In this document: piece after piece, positions 7,805 through 13,526 of the stretch
Layout of the letters: every line of letters starts with the position of its first letter
How positions within the stretch are numbered: the first letter of the stretch is position 1
Origin: Pseudomonadota bacterium
GTDB lineage: Bacteria; Pseudomonadota; Gammaproteobacteria; UBA6186; Azoamicaceae
DNA: 14,300 bases
Direction: 5' to 3'
Assembly (NCBI GenBank): GCA_021848375.1
Contig: JAJZUR010000028.1
Coordinates: 1 to 14,300, forward strand
Notes under the pieces: model-generated
The model's input: only the letters and a program-made list of their open reading frames with translations
Told to the model about the DNA's origin: nothing
Databases searched by the model: none
Made by a program: the position numbers and the translations under genes

Positions 7805-8302
7805 ATGAATATATTTTTTTTAGATAAAGATATTCAGCGATGTGCTCGTTATCACTGTGATCAGCATGTTATTAAAATGATCTTAGAATCAACTCAAATT
7901 TTAAGTACAGTCTTGCATTTAAATAAAATAAAGGCACCCTATAAACCCTCTCATGAAAAGCATCCATGCGTTTTATGGGCAGCAAAAAGTTTACAGAATT
8001 GGATTTGGCTAAGAGAATTAGTCTTTGCATTAAATGATGAATATAAATACCGATACGATTCCCTTACCAATCATAAATCCTTTGAGGTTGCAAAGAAACT
8101 TAAATTTCCGCCGTTGCCATCCCTCGGTTTATTAGAACATCCTCAAGTAATGCCAGAAGAATATAGGATACCCAAAAATCCAATTAAAGCTTATAGAAAC
8201 TTTTATATTTTAAGTAAAAGTAAATTTGCAACATGGCGTAAAAGAAAGATTCCCAATTGGTACAATATGGGTATTAAAATGATAAAAGGACGAGAGGTTT
8301 AA
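7805..8302 (+). CDS. conserved protein of a phage/large-DNA-virus-type family
   Basis: The 165-residue protein has a distinctive N-terminus: MNIFFLDKD, then CARYHCDQHVIKMILES at 13-29, followed by KPSHEKHPCVLW (48-58), a tryptophan-rich NWIWLRELVFALNDEYKYRY, then HPQVMPEEY (112-120), IKAYRNFY and a final TWRKRKIPNWY. I associate this pattern (CDxHVxKMILE, HPCxxW, PxxMPxEY, AYRNYY, WxxRxxPxW) with uncharacterised proteins of tailed phages and giant viruses; that is memory of a family, not a database hit. The conserved Cys, Asp, His and Lys suggest an enzyme or metal-binding site, but no function is assigned. There is no signal peptide or membrane segment. It is visibly more AT-rich than parC and has only a weak ribosome site. 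It follows parC by three bases, so it could be expressed by read-through. Confidence 0.8.
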   Translation: MNIFFLDKDIQRCARYHCDQHVIKMILESTQILSTVLHLNKIKAPYKPSHEKHPCVLWAAKSLQNWIWLRELVFALNDEYKYRYDSLTNHKSFEVAKKLKFPPLPSLGLLEHPQVMPEEYRIPKNPIKAYRNFYILSKSKFATWRKRKIPNWYNMGIKMIKGREV

Positions 8303-8346
8303 GTTCAATAGCTAACATTTTTTTAATAATCTCGCAAAAAGTCATA

Positions 8347-8375
8347 TTGTAGTTTAGTATCATATGTAGTACTAT
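8347..8375 (+). promoter_or_regulatory. candidate hicAB promoter and operator
   Basis: TTGTAG at 8347-8352 and TACTAT at 8370-8375 have a 17-base spacer and are moderate matches to sigma70 hexamers. The perfect 8-base palindrome TAGTACTA (8367-8374) overlaps the -10 and directly follows a second palindrome, CATATG (8361-8366). HicB antitoxins with ribbon-helix-helix domains repress their own promoters at inverted repeats, so this is a natural operator candidate. The predicted transcript start lies within a few bases of the hicA ATG. Confidence 0.35.
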
Positions 8376-8383
8376 TCTTTCTT

Positions 8384-8632
8384 ATGTCAACTTCTTATAA
8401 ACTTTTACAAAAAATGCGGAACAATCCTAGGGATTGGCGCATTGAACAACTTGAAGTAATTGCCAGGCATTATGGGATTACTGTCAGAAAAACGGGGGGC
8501 GGTAGCCATGTTATTTTTAATCATCGCAATTGGGTAGAACTATTGTCTGTACCCTCACGTCGCCCAATTAAGGCCGTGTATATAAAGAAGTTTATATCGT
8601 TAATTGATTTATTGGAGAATTCTGATGAGTAA
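8384..8632 (+). CDS. hicA: HicA-family mRNA interferase toxin
   Basis: HicA toxins cleave mRNA independently of full ribosome activity and are held inactive by HicB. The 82 residues show the family pattern: KLLQKMRNNPRDWRIEQLEV, then YGITVRKTGGGSHVIF with the catalytic His42 in the G-S-H motif, and the C-terminal VPSRRPIKAVYIKKFISLID. The fold is a small double-stranded RNA-binding-like domain. No Shine-Dalgarno sequence precedes the ATG (TTCTTTCTT), and the candidate -10 ends only eight bases before it, so the message may be leaderless. Its last eight bases, ATGAGTAA, overlap hicB, giving the usual toxin-first, translationally coupled order. The toxin appears intact and its active-site histidine is present. 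Confidence 0.92.
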   Translation: MSTSYKLLQKMRNNPRDWRIEQLEVIARHYGITVRKTGGGSHVIFNHRNWVELLSVPSRRPIKAVYIKKFISLIDLLENSDE

Positions 8633-9122
8633 ACAAGACATTGATTATCCTTTTTCAATTCGGCATCTGACGGATGAAGAAGGGGGTGGATTTTTAATTG
8701 AATTTCCCGATCTCCCTGGTTGCATGTCGGATGGTGAAACCATTGCTGAGGCAGTTGAAAATGGGAGGGATGCCGTTCGATGTTGGCTACATGCTGCGAA
8801 AGAGAGTGGTCGAATCATTCCAAAACCGGGAATAGAATCTCAAAGCGGTAAATGGGTACAACGGGTTCCGAAGTCAATGCATACCCGGCTAGTAATAAAG
8901 GCTAGACAGGAAGGCACCAGCCTAAATACGTTAGTAACAGCTATGATAGGGGAGTGTTTGGGTAAGCGATATGAGGTTCCACAGAATGCCTTAGCTTTTC
9001 CGAAGGCTTCGGAGCGTACAAAAAATCGAGTTGGAAGCATACGTAGAAGAACAAAGAAGATCATTATGAAAGCTGGGACACACGCAAGAAAGAAATCTTC
9101 TAAAAAACGTAAATCGCGTTAA
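8625..9122 (+). CDS. hicB: HicB-family antitoxin with basic C-terminal tail
   Basis: HicB neutralises HicA and represses the operon. From ATG 8625 it is 165 residues. Residues 8-65 form the degenerate RNase H-like HicB fold (GGFLIEFPDLPGCMSDGETI, then AVENGRDAVRCWL). Residues 80-113 are a ribbon-helix-helix DNA-binding segment (RVPKSMHTRLVIKARQEGTS, then LNTLVTAMIGECL). From about 125 to the end the chain is strongly basic and probably disordered, finishing KKSSKKRKSR, an unusual extension for the family. GGAG at 8614-8617 is a good ribosome site before ATG 8625; an in-frame ATG at 8604 inside hicA is disfavoured. In contrast to hicA it should be well translated, favouring antitoxin excess. 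It converges on bolA, 50 bases away, and no strong terminator is visible between them. Confidence 0.92.
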   Translation: MSKQDIDYPFSIRHLTDEEGGGFLIEFPDLPGCMSDGETIAEAVENGRDAVRCWLHAAKESGRIIPKPGIESQSGKWVQRVPKSMHTRLVIKARQEGTSLNTLVTAMIGECLGKRYEVPQNALAFPKASERTKNRVGSIRRRTKKIIMKAGTHARKKSSKKRKSR

Positions 9123-9172
9123 TTTTTTTGGTTTTTTTTTGAAGTCAGATCTTAAACCGGACCAAAATCTTA

Positions 9173-9445
9173 TTATTCATCTGGAGTCTTTGCATTAATA
9201 CTGACAGCATGAATTTCCGTTTGCATTAGATCACCTAAAGCATTATAGACCATTTGATGACGTTGCACGGCAGTTTTTCCCGAAAAAGCAGGGCTTATGA
9301 TATGCACGGCAAAATGTCCGCCGCCACTTTTAGCGCTAGCATGCCCCGCGTGTAAGTGGCTCTCGTCTTTGATGGTCAACGCTGAGGGTTGTAGCGTTAA
9401 AAGTGCAGTGCGGATAAGATCAATGCTTTCTTTAGGTTCGTCCAT
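9173..9445 (-). CDS. bolA: BolA family protein
   Basis: BolA proteins work with monothiol glutaredoxins in iron-sulfur trafficking and, in E. coli, also act as morphology and stress regulators. The 90 residues carry the core signature: DESHLHAGH (28-35), GGGHFAVHIISPAFSGK (41-57), VQRHQMVYNAL with His63, and IHAVSINAKTP near the end. The histidines around 30-35 and His63 are the expected ligand positions. It is slightly shorter than E. coli BolA (105). The short loop and HASAKSGGGHF resemble BolA more than IbaG/YrbA, though the distinction is not absolute. The ATG overlaps the end of yciB by 14 bases, with GAGGGA about seven bases before it as ribosome site. It is the last gene of the minus-strand set. 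Confidence 0.92.
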   Translation of the reverse strand: MDEPKESIDLIRTALLTLQPSALTIKDESHLHAGHASAKSGGGHFAVHIISPAFSGKTAVQRHQMVYNALGDLMQTEIHAVSINAKTPDE

Positions 9446-9995
9446 TGTCGGATCCCTCTTTTTCTATAACAGGTTGGTGATGCTTTGCCATATATAATCC
9501 TTGCAGGATGACAAAGACAAACGTGAGACCCAATGTTCCAAATAATTTAAAATTAACCCAGGTATCCGTATCAAAATGATAGATAATATATAGGTTTAGA
9601 AAACCAAGCGCTGTAAAAAACAAAATCCAACTCAGGTTTAACTGTTGCCAAATGCGGTTGGGTAATCCAATATTCTGTTCTAACATGCGTTGAATGAGTG
9701 GTTTTTGCCCAATAAATTGACTCAGCAGGAATGCAAGCGCTAGTACCCAATATAAAGCGGTTGGTTTCCATTTAATAAAAAGTTCATTACGAAAGATTAA
9801 TGTTGCGCCGCCCAATACTAAGATAGTCGCTAAGGTTATCAGTGGCATTTTTTCAAAACGACCGTGGCTTATTCTAGACCAGATCACTTGAATGGCGCTT
9901 GCTACAATAGCGGTAACGGTTGCAAGGTAAATATCGCCAAATTTATAGGCAATAAAAAAGAGTACAATCGGAAAAAAATCCACTAAAAATTTCAT
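9432..9995 (-). CDS. yciB: inner-membrane septation protein YciB (IspA family)
   Basis: YciB is an inner-membrane protein linked to septation and envelope integrity, with a role in intracellular spread described for Shigella (IspA). The 187 residues compare with about 179 in E. coli. MKFLVDFFPIVLFFIAYKFG and DIYLATVTAIVASAIQV are the family N-terminus and give the first two membrane segments. FEKMPLITLATILVLGGATL gives the third, and further segments lie near FLLSQFIGQKPLIQRML, WILFFTALGFLNLYIIYHF and TLGLTFVFVILQGLYMA. Conserved WVNFKLFGTLG is present. The ATG overlaps the upstream hydrolase stop as ATGA (four bases) and the stop overlaps bolA by 14 bases, so all three genes are probably one transcript. 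The biochemical function of the family is not settled. Confidence 0.93.
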   Translation of the reverse strand: MKFLVDFFPIVLFFIAYKFGDIYLATVTAIVASAIQVIWSRISHGRFEKMPLITLATILVLGGATLIFRNELFIKWKPTALYWVLALAFLLSQFIGQKPLIQRMLEQNIGLPNRIWQQLNLSWILFFTALGFLNLYIIYHFDTDTWVNFKLFGTLGLTFVFVILQGLYMAKHHQPVIEKEGSDNGRT

Positions 9996-10846
9996 AGTTC
10001 AGCAATCCATTCGACAATTTGGTTAACCACAACAGGCGAAAACAACAATCTTAAATGCCCGTAATCTTCAAAGATTAAGTTATGATTCGGAATATCTTCG
10101 TTGATCAAAGCAGATTGCCAGGGTATCACCAAATTATCAATTTTACTAGCGACAGAAAAATAAGGGACGGCAGTATGATGAATTTTATCTAATAATTCGA
10201 CGAGAAAAGGGGATTGCGGCGCCATTTCCCGTCCATTTTGTCCGTACGCCAAAGCGGCTGACCAGGTTCCTTTAAAGGGTGATCCTAAAGTAATAATCCT
10301 GGCAACTTGTTTGGGTTTGGCCAAATATTCACAAAAATAGCTGGCGACTAATCCTCCCATAGAATGACCAATTAAGATCACTTGGCTTGCGTCAGTTTCA
10401 GATTGTATAGCTTCCACTTTTTCCTTGACTTGTTCTGCAAGTTTAGCAATCGAGGAAAAAGCTGGGAAAAGATTAATCATATAAATTGGGCCAACGGGTT
10501 GTTTTTTACGTAAAAGGCGGATAAACCAAAACCACGCAACTTGATGGTGAAGATAACCGTGAATCAGTAAAATAGGGGGGGCCTTTATATCAGTTGCTGG
10601 AATTTTTGTTTGAAATTCCCAATAACGAAATGGAAAAGTGATACAATAAACAATTAAGCACAAAAATTCAATAACAAAGCTTTTAGCAAGCGCTTGCCAA
10701 GGTATGGTGGATTTACTGTCTGGCTGTAGACTCAATAATCGTAATTCAACCCATAAGATAAAATGAGTCAAAAAAGTATGCAGAAAAGAAAACCCGATAA
10801 CGAGCCAAAATAAAAACTCAATGATGTGTGCAATGAACATTAACAT
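9992..10846 (-). CDS. membrane-anchored alpha/beta hydrolase, lipase-like
   Basis: The protein has two hydrophobic segments near the N-terminus (about residues 3-28 and 55-72) followed by an alpha/beta hydrolase domain. The oxyanion motif LLIHGYLHH is at 93-101. The nucleophile elbow ILIGHSMGGL contains Ser162. The acid is probably Asp237 (SKIDNLVIP) and the histidine His264 (DYGHLRLLFSP). LGSPFKGT after the elbow is typical of triacylglycerol-lipase and PGAP1-like esterases. Residue numbers count from ATG 10846; the frame also extends to TTG 10858, and neither start has a convincing ribosome site. The substrate is unknown; an acyl ester at the membrane is the natural guess. Its stop overlaps the yciB start by four bases, and it is divergent from trpS across a short AT-rich region. 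Confidence 0.8.
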   Translation of the reverse strand: MLMFIAHIIEFLFWLVIGFSFLHTFLTHFILWVELRLLSLQPDSKSTIPWQALAKSFVIEFLCLIVYCITFPFRYWEFQTKIPATDIKAPPILLIHGYLHHQVAWFWFIRLLRKKQPVGPIYMINLFPAFSSIAKLAEQVKEKVEAIQSETDASQVILIGHSMGGLVASYFCEYLAKPKQVARIITLGSPFKGTWSAALAYGQNGREMAPQSPFLVELLDKIHHTAVPYFSVASKIDNLVIPWQSALINEDIPNHNLIFEDYGHLRLLFSPVVVNQIVEWIAEL

Positions 10847-10858
10847 AAGTGCATACAA

Positions 10859-10990
10859 CCCGCATAAGACTATATATAAAATCAGTATCTTAAAGGGCTT
10901 TTAGCTTTGAACTTGCCTCAACCCCAATATCTTCGTAAAGTGTCACATGCATCCCATTTTTTTTACAACTGTATGGATCAAGCCGACGAC
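10859..10990. promoter_or_regulatory. divergent promoter region between hydrolase gene and trpS
   Basis: This region separates the minus-strand hydrolase-yciB-bolA set from the plus-strand trpS operon. TATATATAAA at 10871-10880 can serve as a -10 on the plus strand (TATAAA at 10875-10880) and as TATATA on the minus strand, but no good -35 hexamer is spaced for either direction. AAAGGG at 10892-10897 lies nine bases before an in-frame TTG (10907) of trpS. No leader peptide rich in Trp codons and no attenuator hairpin is seen. Confidence 0.35.
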
Positions 10991-12019
10991 ATGAATGATA
11001 CCAATATTGGAACCAAACGTCATCGGGTGGTTTCTGGTGCGAGAACCACAGGGCCTTTGCACCTTGGAAATTATCATGGCGCGCTAAAAAACTGGGTAAA
11101 TTTACAGTCAAAATATCAGTGTTTCTTTTTTGCGGCAGATTGGCATGCATTAACCACGGAATATGAACGCCCAGAGTATATTCAGCAATACACCCACGAA
11201 ATGGTGCTAGATTGGCTAGGTGTGGGACTTGATCCTAAACAGTGTACCGTTTTTATACAATCGCATGTGCCTGAACACGCAGAATTACAAGTATTGTTAG
11301 CGATGGTAACCCCGTTAAGCTGGCTAGAACGAGTCCCAACCTATAAAGAATTGCGCAGTAAATTAAAGGAAAAACACCTAGCAACGTATGGGTTTTTAGG
11401 ATATCCTGTTTTACAAAGCGCGGATATTTTAATCTATAAACCAGCGTTTGTTCCGGTTGGCGAAGATCAAGTATCCCATATAGAATTAACAAGAGAGATC
11501 GCAAGGCACTTTAATTTTTTGTATGAAGCGAGAAGCAAGGGCCCAGTATTTCCAGAGCCGCAAAGTTTATTGACGACAGCTTCTAAAATGCCAGGGTTAG
11601 ATGGGCAAAAAATGTCAAAGTCTTATCATAATACGATAGGGCTGCGAGAGGATCCTAAATCGGTCGAACATAAAATTAAAACGATGCCAACCGATCCCGC
11701 GCGAGTTCGGCGCGTGGATCCGGGGGAACCTGAAAAGTGTCCGGTATGGCGGTTTCATCAAGTTTACTCAACGAAAGAAGTGCAGGATTGGGTACAAGTC
11801 GGTTGCAGAAGCGCGGGGATTGGATGCTTGCAATGTAAACAACCGGTGATAGAGTCTGTATTGGAAGAACAAGCGGTGATTATCAAAAGAGCAGAACCTT
11901 ATCAAAAAGATCCGAGCTTAACACATGATATTTTGCGTGAAGGCGCACTCGTTGCAAGAGAAGAAGCAAGAAAAACCTTGGGAGAAGTCAAAGAGATTAT
12001 GGGATTGGCCAAAGTATGA
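10991..12019 (+). CDS. trpS: tryptophanyl-tRNA synthetase with iron-sulfur-type cysteine motif
   Basis: TrpRS charges tRNA(Trp) with tryptophan using ATP. From ATG 10991 it is 342 residues. The class I signature appears as GPLHLGNYHG (21-30, HLGN being the HIGH variant) and GQKMSKS (205-211). FFFAADWHALTT, WLERVPTYKE, GYPVLQSADIL (137-147) and VPVGEDQVSH are the tryptophan and adenylate site motifs. Cys250, Cys272, Cys279 and Cys282 form C-x21-C-x6-C-x2-C, very close to the cluster-binding C-x22-C-x6-C-x2-C of Thermotoga maritima TrpRS, so a [4Fe-4S] cluster near the anticodon-binding end is likely. Start choice is uncertain: ATG 10973 and TTG 10907 (with AAAGGG upstream) are in frame, but family similarity begins at RVVSG, 11 residues after ATG 10991. 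The stop overlaps scpA as ATGA. Confidence 0.95.
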   Translation: MNDTNIGTKRHRVVSGARTTGPLHLGNYHGALKNWVNLQSKYQCFFFAADWHALTTEYERPEYIQQYTHEMVLDWLGVGLDPKQCTVFIQSHVPEHAELQVLLAMVTPLSWLERVPTYKELRSKLKEKHLATYGFLGYPVLQSADILIYKPAFVPVGEDQVSHIELTREIARHFNFLYEARSKGPVFPEPQSLLTTASKMPGLDGQKMSKSYHNTIGLREDPKSVEHKIKTMPTDPARVRRVDPGEPEKCPVWRFHQVYSTKEVQDWVQVGCRSAGIGCLQCKQPVIESVLEEQAVIIKRAEPYQKDPSLTHDILREGALVAREEARKTLGEVKEIMGLAKV

Positions 12020-12840
12020 ATCAGCAGTCGACAAATGAATTACCAGAAACATCTACGCCTGAAGCAGTAACTTGTTATGGTTTTGTACGGGGTGAAGCGG
12101 TAACGGCGTTGCCGATGGATCTTTATATTCCACCTGATGCAATGGAAGTGGTCTTAGAGCTATTTGAAGGGCCATTGGATCTCTTATTGTATTTGATCAA
12201 AAAACATAATTTAGACATTTTGAATATTCCAGTTGCTTCCATTACGCATCAATATATGGAATATGTGGGAGCAATGAGTGGTTTGCGTTTAGAATTAGCA
12301 GCGGATTATTTGGAAATGGCAGCCCTATTGGCAGAAATCAAATCTCGGATGTTGTTACCAAGAACCGTGGATGCAACGGGTGAAGAAGTTGATCCGCGTG
12401 CAGAGTTAGTGCGTCGCTTGCAAGAATATGAGCGTTTTAAAATTGCTGCAGAGAAATTAGATCAATTGCCGCGGATGGAACGGGACTTATTTATCGCATC
12501 GGCCGATACTTCAAAGTTAACTTTTGAAAGACCCCATCCAGAGGTTGATTTAACCGAAGTCTTATTGGCTTTTAAAGAGATATTAAGAAGGGCGGATTTG
12601 CAATCGGTACATACCATTCAACGAGAAGTACTTTCGGTTCGTGAACGTATGACCCGTATTTTATCCGCCTTAGAGGGTGAAAACTTTATCGAATTTATTC
12701 AATTTTTTGATGTGACTGAAGGCCGTTTAGGCGTGGTTGTTACCTTTCTTGCCATTCTTGAATTGGTGCGAGAGACGATGATTGAATTAGCGCAAAACGA
12801 ACCCTTTGGACCAATCTATATAAGGGCAGCAGGATGTTAG
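12016..12840 (+). CDS. scpA: segregation and condensation protein ScpA
   Basis: ScpA is the kleisin subunit that bridges SMC heads and binds ScpB in the SMC-ScpAB chromosome condensation complex. The 274 residues include the N-terminal kleisin signature ELFEGPLDLLLYLIKKHNLD (48-67) and ILNIPVASITHQYMEYV, then LELAADYLEMAALLAEIKSR and LLPR. The C-terminal winged helix lies near GRLGVVVTFLAILELVRE and NEPFGPIYI. The first 40 or so residues, ending ALPMDLYIPPDAMEVV, resemble the N-terminal extension of Legionella and betaproteobacterial ScpA more than Bacillus ScpA. This supports the ATG that overlaps the trpS stop. The gene end overlaps scpB by seven bases. No SMC gene is in view, so the partner must be encoded elsewhere. 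Confidence 0.95.
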   Translation: MNQQSTNELPETSTPEAVTCYGFVRGEAVTALPMDLYIPPDAMEVVLELFEGPLDLLLYLIKKHNLDILNIPVASITHQYMEYVGAMSGLRLELAADYLEMAALLAEIKSRMLLPRTVDATGEEVDPRAELVRRLQEYERFKIAAEKLDQLPRMERDLFIASADTSKLTFERPHPEVDLTEVLLAFKEILRRADLQSVHTIQREVLSVRERMTRILSALEGENFIEFIQFFDVTEGRLGVVVTFLAILELVRETMIELAQNEPFGPIYIRAAGC

Positions 12841-13526
12841 AAGACAACTTTAAGAATTTATTAGAGGCAGTGTTATTGGCAGCGGGCGCTCCACTGACAG
12901 AAGATCAGATCCTGAATCTATTTGTCGAAGAAGAACGTCCGACGCGTGAGATATTAAGAGCCGCTTTAAAAGAACTAATGGCAGATGCAGAAAACCGCGG
13001 CGTCGAGTTAGTACAAGTTGCGAGCGGTTATCGCTTTCAAGTAAAACAGCAATGGGTGCCTTGGATCAGTAGATTATGGGAACAAAAACCCCAACGTTAT
13101 TCCAGGGCTGTATTTGAAACCTTAGCCTTAATTGCGTATCGTCAGCCCATTACCCGGGGTGAAATTGAAGATATTCGCGGCGTAGCCGTTAGCACCCATA
13201 TTATCAAAACGCTGCAAGAAGATCGGGAGTGGATTCGGGTGGTCGGCCATAAAGAAGTGCCGGGCAGGCCAGCTTTATATGCGACGACGAAAGGCTTTTT
13301 AGATTATTTTGGCCTAAAAAATTTGCAAGAACTGCCCTCTTTGCCGGAGATTTTAAATCTAGAAAATATTGGAGAATCGGTGAACCAAGTGGGAGAACAG
13401 CCACAAATTTCTTCTACAGAACTTGTGGCCGCAGAAGAACTCATGGAAACCGTGCAAGCAGAAGAAATGCAACTTGAAGCAGATGCCGATACTATTGTGA
13501 TAGAAATGTCTGATGCCGACTCCTAA
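12834..13526 (+). CDS. scpB: segregation and condensation protein ScpB
   Basis: ScpB dimerises and binds ScpA to complete the SMC-ScpAB complex. The 230 residues carry two winged-helix domains. The first spans about 5-85 (LLEAVLLAAGAPLTEDQIL, then GVELVQVASGYRFQV). The second spans about 90-165 and includes the family motif ETLALIAYRQPITRGEIEDI followed by RGVAVSTHIIKTLQE, then GRPALYATTKGFLDYFGL. The last 55 residues are acidic and low in complexity (AEELMETVQAEEMQLEADAD), consistent with a disordered tail. The ATG lies inside the scpA end (ATGTTAG) and the stop lies 14 bases inside the next gene, so the four-gene run has no free intergenic space. Confidence 0.95.
   Translation: MLEDNFKNLLEAVLLAAGAPLTEDQILNLFVEEERPTREILRAALKELMADAENRGVELVQVASGYRFQVKQQWVPWISRLWEQKPQRYSRAVFETLALIAYRQPITRGEIEDIRGVAVSTHIIKTLQEDREWIRVVGHKEVPGRPALYATTKGFLDYFGLKNLQELPSLPEILNLENIGESVNQVGEQPQISSTELVAAEELMETVQAEEMQLEADADTIVIEMSDADS

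Noticed and set aside
7796..9122. CGTTAA at the end of parC and again at the end of hicB as insertion-site direct repeats.
   Set aside because: Both are simply an Arg codon followed by TAA. Six bases is too short to support an attachment or target-site duplication.
9101..9172. A terminator between convergent hicB and bolA: AACG/CGTT before a run of T at 9123, and an AGAT/ATCT pairing further on.
   Set aside because: The stems are only four base pairs, AT-rich and poorly extended. The T runs are suggestive, but no convincing hairpin is present.
10907..10990. A 28-residue N-terminal extension of TrpRS starting at TTG 10907 with AAAGGG nine bases upstream.
   Set aside because: The extension does not resemble TrpRS N-termini and family similarity starts after ATG 10991. 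Not excluded, only less likely.
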